DNA of 9,088 bases from an uncultured Prevotellaceae bacterium (GTDB lineage: Bacteria; Bacteroidota; Bacteroidia; Bacteroidales; Bacteroidaceae), in contig CAMKMK010000086.1 in NCBI GenBank assembly GCA_946413885.1, forward strand, positions 1 through 9,088, read 5' to 3'. Under the pieces are notes generated by a model. The model did no database searches. It worked only from the letters and a program-made list of their open reading frames with translations, and was not told where the DNA came from. Made by a program: the position numbers and the translations under genes. Shown here in pieces: positions 1-7,632 of the stretch (the stretch's first letter is position 1; each line of letters opens with the position of its first letter).

Positions 1-180
1 AAAGAAATATATAAATATTTTCGAATATTTTTCAGTATTTATATATTCAGGTACTAGAATATCTATATATTCTAAAATATCCTCCTATTTATATTTCAAT
101 TCTAAATAGAAATATATTCTATTAAATATTTAAGAATATTAATACATATGCATAAATATCTATAAATATACAAATATTAG
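1..180. other. Extremely AT-rich leader DNA
   Basis: This stretch is almost entirely A and T and is built from recurring short words such as AATATT, ATATATTC and AAATAT. It includes a perfect 12-bp palindrome, TTAAATATTTAA, at 122-133. No convincing gene is seen on either strand. It could be an intrinsically bent or easily melted region upstream of gdhA, or the edge of an intergenic region that continues outside the window. Nothing shows a specific function. Confidence 0.5.
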
Positions 181-223
181 ATATTATTTTCTTTCTATAT
201 GGTTGTTCTGAGATAAGGTTGAA

Positions 224-376
224 ATGGATTTGGGGAAAGAGGCGGATGAGGAAGTCAGAAGACACATTAGAAAAAGATATAATTGGAGATTTTGTATTTT
301 TGATGAAATAGTTAAGAAGAATTGGAAAAAACACGCCCAGCCACCAGTTAATTGCCAGGAACGATTGTCAAAATGA
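224..376 (+). CDS. Possible small basic ORF, 50 codons, unproven
   Basis: An ATG at 224 opens 50 codons ending in TGA at 374-376, in the purine-rich stretch between the AT-rich leader and the gdhA promoter. The product would start MDLGKEADEEVRRHIRKR and be rich in Lys, Arg and Glu, with two Trp and two Cys. It has no signal peptide, no membrane segment and no motif I recognise. No -7 box or ribosome binding site is evident upstream. It could be a chance reading frame favoured by the purine-rich composition, or the eroded end of an older gene. I list it because the composition of 215-376 differs sharply from the AT-rich DNA before it. Confidence 0.15.
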   Translation: MDLGKEADEEVRRHIRKRYNWRFCIFDEIVKKNWKKHAQPPVNCQERLSK

Positions 377-430
377 TAGTTTATTAGAGAAATTTCACAC
401 ATGTAAAAGAACAATCATCAACAAATATCA

Positions 431-438
431 TATCTTTG
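431..438 (+). promoter_or_regulatory. Bacteroidetes -7 box for gdhA
   Basis: TATCTTTG matches the Bacteroidetes sigma-ABfr -7 consensus TAnnTTTG exactly. It lies about 45 bp before the gdhA ATG, which gives a leader of roughly 38 nt. No clear TTTG -33 element is present at the usual 19-21 bp distance, so the promoter may depend on an activator or simply be a weaker match. Confidence 0.6.
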
Positions 439-483
439 CATGTGAAAAATGTGTGAGAAAGGTACTAAAAATTATATAATGCT

Positions 484-1824
484 ATGCTAAACATCAATGA
501 TTTTATGATTCGCTTGGAGGCAAAGCATCCTGGCGAAAGTGAATTTTTGCAGGCAGTACGTGAAGTGCTGATGAGTATTGAAGGCGTTTATAACCAGCAT
601 CCTGAGTTTGAAAGGGCGTCGTTGATTGAGCGTCTGGTGGAACCTGAACGAATCATCACGTTCCGCGTTCCATGGGTCGATGATCATGGGAAAGTACAGG
701 TCAATCTGGGTTATCGTGTTCAGTTCAATAGTGCAATTGGTCCTTATAAGGGGGGATTGCGTTTCCATGCAAGTGTGAACTTGAGTATTCTGAAGTTCCT
801 TGGATTCGAACAAACTTTCAAAAATGCTCTGACAACCTTACCTATGGGTGGCGGTAAAGGTGGTAGCGATTTCAGTCCTCGTGGCAAGAGTGATGCTGAG
901 ATTATGCGGTTCTGTCAATCCTTCATGAACGAACTTTATCGTTATGTAGGTCCAAACATTGATATCCCTGCTGGTGATATTGGAGTTGGAGCACGTGAAA
1001 TAGGTTATCTTTTTGGTCAATACAAGAAGTTGACAAGTGACTTCAGTGGTGTGTTGACTGGAAAGGGCTTGGAATATGGTGGTTCACTGGTTCGCCCTGA
1101 AGCTACAGGATTTGGAGGCCTCTATTTTGTCAGCGAGATGTTGCAGGATGCAGGAGAAAGTATCGAAGGCAAAACCGTTGCCATCAGCGGATTTGGAAAC
1201 GTTGCATGGGGAGCAGCTACCAAGGCTACCCAGTTGGGTGCTAAGGTTGTCACTCTGAGTGGTCCTGACGGCTATGTTTATGATCCTGAGGGAATCAGTG
1301 GCGAGAAAATTGATTACATGCTGGAGTTGAGAGCCAGTGGAAATGATGTGGTGGCTCCTTATGCAGAATGTTTCCCTGAAGCAACCTTCTATCCAGGTCG
1401 ACGTCCTTGGGAACAGAAAGTTGATATTGCCCTACCTTGTGCCACTCAGAACGAGCTTAATGGAGAAGATGCCCGTCGCTTGACAGAGAACGGAATACTC
1501 TGCGTTGGTGAGATCAGTAACATGGGATGTACTCCTGAGGCTATTGACCACTTCTTGGAGACCCGCACGCTTTATGCACCTGGCAAGGCTGTAAATGCTG
1601 GAGGAGTGGCTACCAGCGGTTTGGAAATGAGTCAGAATGCTATGCATCTGAGTTGGAGTGCTGAAGAGGTCAATACGCGTCTGCACCATATCATGCACAG
1701 TATTCATGAGCAATGCGTGAAGTACGGAAGACGTCCCGATGGCAGCATCAATTACGTACACGGCGCTAATGTGGCAGGTTTTATGCGTGTGGCTAAAGCT
1801 ATGATGGCTCAAGGCATCGTATAA
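484..1824 (+). CDS. gdhA: Glutamate dehydrogenase, small hexameric type
   Basis: The enzyme interconverts 2-oxoglutarate plus ammonium and L-glutamate in the cytoplasm with NAD(P)H. The 446-residue length is that of the hexameric small GDH family. The substrate domain shows the signature LPMGGGKGGSDF at 119-130, with K125 the expected catalytic lysine, and PAGDIGVGAREIG at 162-174, with D165 the expected catalytic aspartate. The Rossmann dinucleotide site is SGFGNVA at 235-241. The residue region after the second beta strand (SGPDG, 259-263) lacks the acidic residue usual in strictly NAD-dependent enzymes, so NADP or dual use is plausible but unproven. VGEISNMGCT at 341-350, rather than the more widespread EGANMP form, fits my recollection of Bacteroides GDHs. 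The ATG at 484 gives the family N-terminus. No Shine-Dalgarno sequence is evident. It is flanked by a -7 box upstream and a strong terminator downstream, so it is probably monocistronic. The gdhA symbol is by family; paralogues such as gdhB cannot be excluded. Confidence 0.95.
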   Translation: MLNINDFMIRLEAKHPGESEFLQAVREVLMSIEGVYNQHPEFERASLIERLVEPERIITFRVPWVDDHGKVQVNLGYRVQFNSAIGPYKGGLRFHASVNLSILKFLGFEQTFKNALTTLPMGGGKGGSDFSPRGKSDAEIMRFCQSFMNELYRYVGPNIDIPAGDIGVGAREIGYLFGQYKKLTSDFSGVLTGKGLEYGGSLVRPEATGFGGLYFVSEMLQDAGESIEGKTVAISGFGNVAWGAATKATQLGAKVVTLSGPDGYVYDPEGISGEKIDYMLELRASGNDVVAPYAECFPEATFYPGRRPWEQKVDIALPCATQNELNGEDARRLTENGILCVGEISNMGCTPEAIDHFLETRTLYAPGKAVNAGGVATSGLEMSQNAMHLSWSAEEVNTRLHHIMHSIHEQCVKYGRRPDGSINYVHGANVAGFMRVAKAMMAQGIV

Positions 1825-1839
1825 GTAGCGGAATCTTTT

Positions 1840-1877
1840 TCCAGATTGTGCCGTAATGCGGTATCTTTTTATCTGGA
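1840..1877. repeat. Inverted repeat after gdhA
   Basis: TCCAGAT at 1840-1846 is the exact inverse of ATCTGGA at 1871-1877. A smaller CCG/CGG stem lies inside at 1851-1861. The word ATCTTTTT is also repeated directly at 1833-1840 and 1863-1870. It could form a hairpin in the gdhA 3' untranslated RNA ahead of the main terminator, perhaps slowing 3' decay. Confidence 0.4.
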
Positions 1878-1897
1878 TTTAGTTGTAAAGATGCGAC

Positions 1898-1932
1898 ATC
1901 CCATTTTACGCTGGTAAGGTGGGATTTTTTTT
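1898..1932 (+). terminator. Rho-independent terminator of gdhA
   Basis: A 12-bp stem with two G-U wobbles (1898-1909 with 1914-1925) closes a GCTG tetraloop and is followed by eight T residues at 1925-1932. The T run is on the + strand only, so it serves gdhA and not the convergent gene. Confidence 0.9.
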
Positions 1933-1955
1933 CCTAAGAAGATTGGGGTAAGCCG

Positions 1956-4900
1956 TCAGAAACGTATTGTCGTATATGACTTTGCTTGCAACCAGATCAC
2001 TTCTTTCGAACTCATCTTCTTTTCCACAGGAATGATTCTATGCGGTTCGGCTGGTGAGTTGCGGTCATTCTCATCGCCAGCGAGGGTAATTAGGCTCATC
2101 TGGTCAGGAAGTGTTTTTCCATCTAGACGAAAACGGAGAGGCTGTTCTTCGTCACTCATGTTCACGATGTGAAGCGCAATTTCATTACCTTTCTCATTGC
2201 GAGTGGCGGTGATGTCCAATTCTGGATTTTCTTCGCTTAGTTCGCTCCTTACCAACAGAGGTTCGTGATTCTGCGAACTTATCTGCTGGGCATAGTAGGG
2301 AGGCATGCCCCACGTTTGGCTTGGAGTAAAGAAAATCTGCCCTTGATTCCATCCGTTGTCATTTTGTTTATAGGGCTCCAAAGCATTGGCAGGACAGGTA
2401 GTAAGCACAAAGTCGCCCATGCGTCGTACGGCATTCTGGGTAATCACATGACACAGCATTCTACGTACTGCATGTGAGTTCCCGTTTTCCTCGAAGATAG
2501 CACATTTCATAGTCGTGTTGGGGTCCCATTCGTGGAATTTTTGCTTCATTTTGCGTAACTCCTTCTCTACATTCAGAGCTGAGCGGTAGTCATCTACCCA
2601 AGGGTGATAATCCCAGTAAGCGCATTTGCCGTTCAGGGCACGGAAGGTCCTCTCCACGTTAGGAGAATCAGGACGCCACCAAGCCGAGCAGATGAATTGC
2701 AATGTAGGATCTACTTTCAGCATCGCTTCTGTGAGCAGTAGGAAACGTTCCACGTAATGGTCGTATTCATCGCTTTGATCGCCATGGAAAAGAACTTCTT
2801 CATTACCTATTTCCACGTATTTCACTCGTCCTTTCAGGTCGCGAATCATTTGAGCCAAGTCCTCAGGATTATCTTCGATGTTCACCGCGAAGGAGAGTGC
2901 ATAGCCTTGAGCTGTTGCGAAATCCACAAATTCCTGAATACCAAAGCCATTTGTGCTGTAGGGATACCAGAACCCATGATAGGGTGGACGTTCGTCGCGT
3001 TTTCCACGCATGTTGCCATAACGGTATTCTGGCGAGTTCACCATCGATCCTCCATAACGAAGGAAAGTCAAGCCTTGCTGAGTGAACATGTCAGCAATGT
3101 CGGCTCTCAGCGGTTGTCCCTTGTATTGATCACCTCCTGTATGCATCAGTTCTGCAGCATCTGCCACGATGCTTCCTTTCCCTTCTATGTAGAGAGCGAA
3201 GCGGGCACAGGGATCGAAGGCATTGCTTAGCAGTTCGAAAGGATATTTTGTCCATTTGTTTCGGATATTCTTGAGTTCCGTTCGGGCATATTCTTGACCT
3301 CCGTCCTTGCTCTGCAGCGCCACATAAACGTGTTTTGCCGAGCCGCGCAAACTGATGTGTCCTTGGAATCGTTGTCCCTCGCGAACGCAGATACCCCAGC
3401 GGTTGAGTCCCATGTTGTCTATTCCCACGCAGCCCTCTGTCGACAGGTTCTCTAACTGCTGTGCCTGCTTGCCGTGCAACACGTTCTTTTCCGCGATAGA
3501 ATACTTTGGTTGAGCCTTGCCGGTTGAAAAGCCTCGCCACATTCCGCTTATTTGGTCCTTCTCTTCCTGAATAAACTCGACTGCCACTTTCTGGTTCTCT
3601 TTCGTGATGGACAGGTTACGGAAAGAGACAGCCACCTCGTAGGTTCTCAACCCTACTTTTCCTGCAGTCAACGGATTGTCTTTATCCTCGTACTTGCATA
3701 CTTCCTTGCCGTTCAGGTATATCGTCATGCGGGCGCCGTCCAAGTCCACTTTCAGCCGGTTCCATTCATTAGCGTTGTAGGTAACAGGAAACTCGCCTAA
3801 TGAGCGGAAATCCATGTTGTGCTTGCCCAGGATGATATGATTGCCCGATCCATGAAGACTTATCTCATAGCCGCGGAAATTGTCTGCTCCGTTTCCGCAG
3901 TCGTTAGTTGAGAGGATCAACCCTGCTGCATTACCTTTCCCCTCTGATTCATCGTACCGCACATCCACTTCCACCGTGCCGCGCTGAAGTATGATGGGAT
4001 TGTAAACCAGTTTAGCCGTCTTGCAATCGCGGATATTCACTTCATCTCCCTTTGTTCCCCACGCGTGATCGTATGTGGTGAAATCCTTTAGCGTGTCATC
4101 CAGCTTTCCTTCCTCAAAGCTCTCGCCAAAGATTTGTTGGTCATAGAATCCTCCATAGATCTCGTGATTCACGTCTTCCATGCCGGCTCCGTAGAGATAC
4201 GGGGTGATGTGAGCTTGCACGTCATTAGGATGTATCGCCAGTACGTTCTCCTGTGCTGATACCCATACGCGGTAGTTGGTATCCTTGCAGCGATTGGCTA
4301 TCATATAATAAGGAATGGCTGCCAGCTCCCCATCGCGGCTTCGGATAGTAGGAATGCTTCTTGTCACGGGTTTTTCGGTATCCAGATAGAATTCTCGATT
4401 CGAGAGGTTCGTTCGTTTCCAGCTTGCCTCGTTGTCTATTTTTTCCAAACAATAGACATACGGGCCTGATGCCAAACAAGCCTTCCCGCGAAGTTGTTCA
4501 ACGTGTGGATCAGCCTTCACGATACGGGGACTCACGTCAAAGCGCATTATTATCTCAGTTGTTTCCTTTCCTTCGTAGATGCGATATCCCTTTTCCAAGT
4601 TCTCTGTCTCTATGGGACGAATGTTACTTTTGTAGAGTCCTAAGGGAAGTTCCTCGCCCTGAGCCCAATGTGGAATGCGCACATGGACACGCAGTTTCTT
4701 TGTTTTCTTGCCTTTCACGTGTATCTTCACCTCACCCGTGTTCCAGTTCACCTCTTGGCTTACACTCACTTTTCCTGCCTTGGGAATTGTCAGGTTTGCC
4801 TCGCTTCCGATAAGGAGGTTCACGTAAAGGTTTCCCTCATTGTACGAGTAGATCATGCTGGGCAACAACCCCATCATCTTCAGCAGCATAGGAGGGCAGC

Positions 4901-6233
4901 AGGGGCAATCGTGCCAGGGCCAGCGGTTCATCCCGTCGGCATTCAATGGGTTCTGGTAAGTATAGTTGTCTCCCTTCTGAGAAACAGCTGTAGGGATGCT
5001 GTTGTAGAGGATTCGTTCCAACACGTCCATGTATCGCCCGTCCCCTGTCAGTTTACTCATCTGCCACGAGAACATCCCTGCTCCAATAGCGGCACAGGTT
5101 TCCAGATAGGCATCGGTAGGCAGGTAGTAGTCAGGGCCGAACTTTTCGTCCTCATGGATAGCTCCAACACCACCCGTGATGAACATCCTTCGTCCCACCA
5201 TATTCTCCCACAAACGAAGGGCAGCCTCCTTGTAGCGGGTCTCTCCGTTGGTCAAGGCGGCACTTGCCACACCTGTGGCTAAGAGTGTAGCCCTCACGGC
5301 ATGCCCCTCGATGGTCTTGGCTTCGAAGACAGATTCTGCATCCTGCGCATAGGCTTCCAAGGCTCTGCGTCCTTCCGTATGCCCCCGCATCTCTATCCAG
5401 TATTCTGCCAGTTCGCGGTAATGTTCTGCGTGGACGGGAACAGAGAGCCTTCCTGCCAGCTTGGGCTCCTCTTCATAGAGTCTGTAGAGTTCCAGCAGGG
5501 CGTATTCAGGAAGGGCATGGCCTGGCACCACGTTGTGCTTCTGCTCTACCATGTATTCATACATGTAATTGGCAAGTCGTGTTGCCACTTCCAGCAGTTT
5601 CGTTTTGCCCGTTGCCTTGTAGTAGTGTACGCCAGCCTCCACCAGACAGCCGCTGTTGTAGACGTCGTGCTGCCAGCGCAGATTGCCTCCGTTCTCGCCC
5701 CAGCGGTGATCGTTCTCCGTCAGGGTTGTGTAGGTGTTGATGTATCCGTTTGGGTCTGCTGCCTGTGCTGCTGCGATGCGGTCGATGTAGCCGTCCAGTC
5801 GTTTCTCCACCTGTGCGTCAGGGTATTGCAGCAGGAAATCCGACACACCCATGATGGTCTCGTAGATAAGGCCGTCGAACCAAGGGAATCCGAAGTGCCC
5901 GCCGTCTGCCACGTGTCCTTCGGCCACCAGCTCAAAGTTGTGCAGTGTGTTGTGCGAGCCTCCCTCATCCTGTGCCCCACGGCTCTTGTCTGGCGACCAG
6001 TCGTTGCCCTGATCCGTGTCGCTTTTCTCGATGCCTCGTCCCTCGAACTTATCCATCACGTCAGGAATGGTCACGTGGTTCGTCCGTTCCATCAGGGGAG
6101 TCCAGAATGGGTCCTCGATCTTTACCTGCTGGGGTTCAGGATATACCAACCGCACGTCCTCTGCCCGACCGTTGGCAGCAAAGATGCCCACCGTCAGAAT
6201 CATCAGAATCATCCTTTTCCATATTCCTTTCAT
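1956..6233 (-). CDS. Exported bifunctional arabinofuranosidase, GH127-GH51 fusion
   Basis: Predicted to remove terminal beta- and alpha-L-arabinofuranose from plant glycans in the periplasm or at the cell surface. Residues here are counted from the ATG at 6233 (1425 aa). A signal peptide covers about 1-24 (MKGIWKRMILMILTVG..., cleavage near GRA/E); there is no lipobox. The GH127 (DUF1680) domain spans about 30-690. It shows the zinc/cysteine centre ETC (E378, C380) and HDCPCC (C443, C445, C446), where C445 aligns with the nucleophile of HypBA1 and E363 (HEDEKFG) is a candidate acid/base. A LamG-like beta-sandwich covers about 700-878 and a CBM-like sandwich about 890-1035. A GH51 barrel and C-terminal beta domain follow at about 1040-1425: RYGG at 1059-1062, GNE with acid/base E1145, and FEENG with likely nucleophile E1248. 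An in-frame ATG at 6332 would add 33 residues, but the promoter lies inside that extension, so 6233 is preferred. The frame is unbroken across the fusion. It is transcribed convergently to gdhA and divergently from the His-rich gene. No SusC/SusD genes or sensor are in view. Confidence 0.88.
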   Translation of the reverse strand: MKGIWKRMILMILTVGIFAANGRAEDVRLVYPEPQQVKIEDPFWTPLMERTNHVTIPDVMDKFEGRGIEKSDTDQGNDWSPDKSRGAQDEGGSHNTLHNFELVAEGHVADGGHFGFPWFDGLIYETIMGVSDFLLQYPDAQVEKRLDGYIDRIAAAQAADPNGYINTYTTLTENDHRWGENGGNLRWQHDVYNSGCLVEAGVHYYKATGKTKLLEVATRLANYMYEYMVEQKHNVVPGHALPEYALLELYRLYEEEPKLAGRLSVPVHAEHYRELAEYWIEMRGHTEGRRALEAYAQDAESVFEAKTIEGHAVRATLLATGVASAALTNGETRYKEAALRLWENMVGRRMFITGGVGAIHEDEKFGPDYYLPTDAYLETCAAIGAGMFSWQMSKLTGDGRYMDVLERILYNSIPTAVSQKGDNYTYQNPLNADGMNRWPWHDCPCCPPMLLKMMGLLPSMIYSYNEGNLYVNLLIGSEANLTIPKAGKVSVSQEVNWNTGEVKIHVKGKKTKKLRVHVRIPHWAQGEELPLGLYKSNIRPIETENLEKGYRIYEGKETTEIIMRFDVSPRIVKADPHVEQLRGKACLASGPYVYCLEKIDNEASWKRTNLSNREFYLDTEKPVTRSIPTIRSRDGELAAIPYYMIANRCKDTNYRVWVSAQENVLAIHPNDVQAHITPYLYGAGMEDVNHEIYGGFYDQQIFGESFEEGKLDDTLKDFTTYDHAWGTKGDEVNIRDCKTAKLVYNPIILQRGTVEVDVRYDESEGKGNAAGLILSTNDCGNGADNFRGYEISLHGSGNHIILGKHNMDFRSLGEFPVTYNANEWNRLKVDLDGARMTIYLNGKEVCKYEDKDNPLTAGKVGLRTYEVAVSFRNLSITKENQKVAVEFIQEEKDQISGMWRGFSTGKAQPKYSIAEKNVLHGKQAQQLENLSTEGCVGIDNMGLNRWGICVREGQRFQGHISLRGSAKHVYVALQSKDGGQEYARTELKNIRNKWTKYPFELLSNAFDPCARFALYIEGKGSIVADAAELMHTGGDQYKGQPLRADIADMFTQQGLTFLRYGGSMVNSPEYRYGNMRGKRDERPPYHGFWYPYSTNGFGIQEFVDFATAQGYALSFAVNIEDNPEDLAQMIRDLKGRVKYVEIGNEEVLFHGDQSDEYDHYVERFLLLTEAMLKVDPTLQFICSAWWRPDSPNVERTFRALNGKCAYWDYHPWVDDYRSALNVEKELRKMKQKFHEWDPNTTMKCAIFEENGNSHAVRRMLCHVITQNAVRRMGDFVLTTCPANALEPYKQNDNGWNQGQIFFTPSQTWGMPPYYAQQISSQNHEPLLVRSELSEENPELDITATRNEKGNEIALHIVNMSDEEQPLRFRLDGKTLPDQMSLITLAGDENDRNSPAEPHRIIPVEKKMSSKEVIWLQAKSYTTIRF

Positions 6234-6253
6234 GCGCGTTCTTAATTTTGTTG

Positions 6254-6261
6254 CAAAGATA
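6254..6261 (-). promoter_or_regulatory. Bacteroidetes -7 box for the GH127-GH51 gene
   Basis: On the minus strand 6261-6254 reads TATCTTTG, an exact -7 match. A -33-like ATTG sits 20 bp upstream on the same strand. Transcription would begin near 6247, leaving a leader of only about 13 nt before the ATG at 6233. This decides the start codon, because the longer frame from 6332 would cover the promoter. Confidence 0.65.
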
Positions 6262-6292
6262 CAAAATTTTCTCCATATATGCAATAGGCAAA

Positions 6293-6308
6293 AGAGGGAA
6301 ATCCCTCT
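6293..6308. repeat. Short perfect inverted repeat in the divergent promoter region
   Basis: AGAGGG (6293-6298) and CCCTCT (6303-6308) form a perfect 6-bp dyad around a 4-nt AAAT spacer. It lies just upstream of the GH127-GH51 promoter and about 65 bp before the -7 box of the divergent His-rich gene, so it is placed like an operator. No regulator gene is in the window to connect to it. Confidence 0.3.
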
Positions 6309-6372
6309 CAAAAAGAGAAAAAATCCCATCACACTTTAGGTGAAATACGAAGGAATCCCCTCGCAAACGCCT

Positions 6373-6380
6373 TACCTTTG
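6373..6380 (+). promoter_or_regulatory. Bacteroidetes -7 box for the His-rich gene
   Basis: TACCTTTG fits TAnnTTTG. It is 48 bp before the ATG at 6429, giving a leader of about 42 nt. A clear TTTG -33 box is missing at the expected distance. Confidence 0.5.
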
Positions 6381-6428
6381 CAGCAGAAAACAGTTCACCA
6401 GATGTCAAACCATTTAATACTTACAACT

Positions 6429-6917
6429 ATGAAGCGCAATATTTTTCTCTCCGCAGTGATCATGATCGCCATGATAATGGCAAGTGTTAACGTAAATGCT
6501 CAGGGACGTGTCAGAAGTCATGCTGGCAGCCGTGCACGCCAGGAGATGCGGATTCACGGGAATGCCCCATCTCACCACTATGCTCCAGTTGGCATGCATC
6601 ACGGTGTACACCACGACATAGCTCCCGTTCCAGTTCACCATCCCGTTGGTCATGTAGCCTTCGCTGGAGGTCCTCGTCTCGACCATCGCGGTTACCTGCC
6701 TGGGTGGGAAGGCCGTGTTCGCTTCCACGACGGACGCTGGGGCTATCTCCGCGGCAGCAGGTGGTACTGGTATGACACCTACTTCGAGCCAGAATTCTAT
6801 TTTGCTCATCGTCCTCACTACTTCCGTGCCCACTACGTTCCCGTTGATGGCCGTGTTGTAGCTGGTGTGGCAGGCGCAGTTGCTCTCGGCACTCTCATTG
6901 GTGCCCTCTGCCATTAA
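6429..6917 (+). CDS. Secreted histidine-rich protein of unknown function
   Basis: I do not recognise a characterised family. The ATG at 6429 gives 162 residues beginning with a clear signal peptide (MKRNIFLSAVIMIAMIMASV..., cleavage near NA/Q at 24-25); the frame is open further upstream, but only a TTG could start there, and it overlaps the -7 box. The mature protein carries 17 His in all, with three spaced pairs at 57-58, 61-62 and 70-71. An aromatic, glycine- and arginine-rich block follows at about 84-125 (GWEGRVRFHDGRWGY, RWYWYDTYFEPEFYF). A hydrophobic Gly/Ala segment with glycine-zipper spacing lies at about 143-160, and the protein ends in Cys-His. This suggests an envelope protein that may bind Ni, Zn or Cu and insert its C-terminus in a membrane or oligomer; both points are inference. 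It is monocistronic, between a -7 box and a strong terminator. Low-complexity composition makes any homology weak. Confidence 0.75.
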   Translation: MKRNIFLSAVIMIAMIMASVNVNAQGRVRSHAGSRARQEMRIHGNAPSHHYAPVGMHHGVHHDIAPVPVHHPVGHVAFAGGPRLDHRGYLPGWEGRVRFHDGRWGYLRGSRWYWYDTYFEPEFYFAHRPHYFRAHYVPVDGRVVAGVAGAVALGTLIGALCH

Positions 6918-6957
6918 GTCATTTGCTTGACTTACTGGTTCTATATATAACTCCCTG

Positions 6958-6990
6958 GCTCCCTTTCCTCACCGAAGGGGAGCTTTTTTT
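6958..6990 (+). terminator. Rho-independent terminator of the His-rich gene
   Basis: A 10-bp GC-rich stem (6958-6967 with 6974-6983, one G-U wobble) closes a 6-nt loop and is followed by seven T residues at 6984-6990. It lies 40 bp after the stop codon and isolates the HEPN/MNT pair from upstream transcription. Confidence 0.9.
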
Positions 6991-7141
6991 ATGCCCTTTT
7001 TATAGGGGTGCAGGGAGAACTTTCCTATTCTCCTTTCACCTTTTTGTCTCTTTTTATGTCCTTTCAGTTCTCAATTCTCAACTATTTTTAGAGCAAACGA
7101 GAAAAAAAGACAATGAGTTTCTTTGTTTTAGAAAAAATGTT

Positions 7142-7149
7142 TATCTTTG
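7142..7149 (+). promoter_or_regulatory. Bacteroidetes -7 box for the HEPN/MNT operon
   Basis: TATCTTTG is an exact -7 match 48 bp before the ATG at 7198. Upstream are TTTG at 7122-7125 (16-bp gap, short) and TTTC at 7118-7121 (20-bp gap), either of which could serve as the -33 element. The rest of 6991-7141 is pyrimidine-rich and shows no gene. Confidence 0.6.
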
Positions 7150-7197
7150 CAAAAGAATCATTGGTTTTTTACAACCTGAAGAATCTTGTCATCGACA

Positions 7198-7632
7198 ATG
7201 ACTGTAGACAAAGTAACATATTGGATTGATCTTGCCGACTATGACCTCGATACATCAGAAACATTGTATAAAGGGGGTCGGTGGCTCTATGTTGCATTCA
7301 TGTGTCATCAGGCCATTGAAAAGACCCTGAAGGCATATTGGTGTGGAACACAATCCAATGATCCACCCTATACGCACCATCACATGCGTTTGGCTGAAGG
7401 TTGTGGTCTCTATGATAAAATGAGTGAGGAACAGAAAGATTTTCTGGATACCATCACCAATTACAACATTGAGGCTCGCTACCCTGAAGACAAAGATGCC
7501 CTGTCGCGCATGCTCACAAAACGGACTTGCCGGCAGTTGATAGATGAAACTAAAGGACTCACACAATGGATAAAAGATTGCCTCTCAGCTTCAACGAAGC
7601 CCTTGACCTCGTCCGACGTTATAAGCAAGTGA
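7198..7632 (+). CDS. HEPN domain protein of a HEPN/MNT pair
   Basis: A 144-residue all-alpha protein of the PF05168-like HEPN family. Family features seen: the YVAFMCHQAIEKTLKA block at 31-46, THHHMRLAEGCGL at 59-71, and the RYP motif at 94-96. HEPN proteins paired with MNT partners act as RNase toxins in several known systems. Here, however, no canonical R-x4-6-H RNase motif is visible: R94 is followed by YPEDKD without His, and R28 to H37 is too widely spaced. It may therefore be non-catalytic or use other residues. The ATG at 7198 is preferred over an in-frame TTG at 7186. The 3' end overlaps the MNT gene by 67 nt, showing tight co-expression. No signal peptide or membrane segment is seen; it is cytoplasmic. 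Confidence 0.85.
   Translation: MTVDKVTYWIDLADYDLDTSETLYKGGRWLYVAFMCHQAIEKTLKAYWCGTQSNDPPYTHHHMRLAEGCGLYDKMSEEQKDFLDTITNYNIEARYPEDKDALSRMLTKRTCRQLIDETKGLTQWIKDCLSASTKPLTSSDVISK

Noticed and set aside
1898..1932. Bidirectional terminator shared by gdhA and the convergent glycosidase gene
   Set aside because: The T run exists only on the + strand; on the minus strand the hairpin is not followed by T residues.
4668..6245. Long + strand open frames (4668-5282 and 5301-6245) opposite the glycosidase gene
   Set aside because: They lie antisense to well-conserved GH127 sequence, lack recognisable domains, and read as Cys/His/Val-rich shadow translations.
6414..6914. Minus-strand 166-codon frame opposite the His-rich gene
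   Set aside because: The + strand frame has a clear signal peptide, promoter and terminator; the minus frame has none of these.
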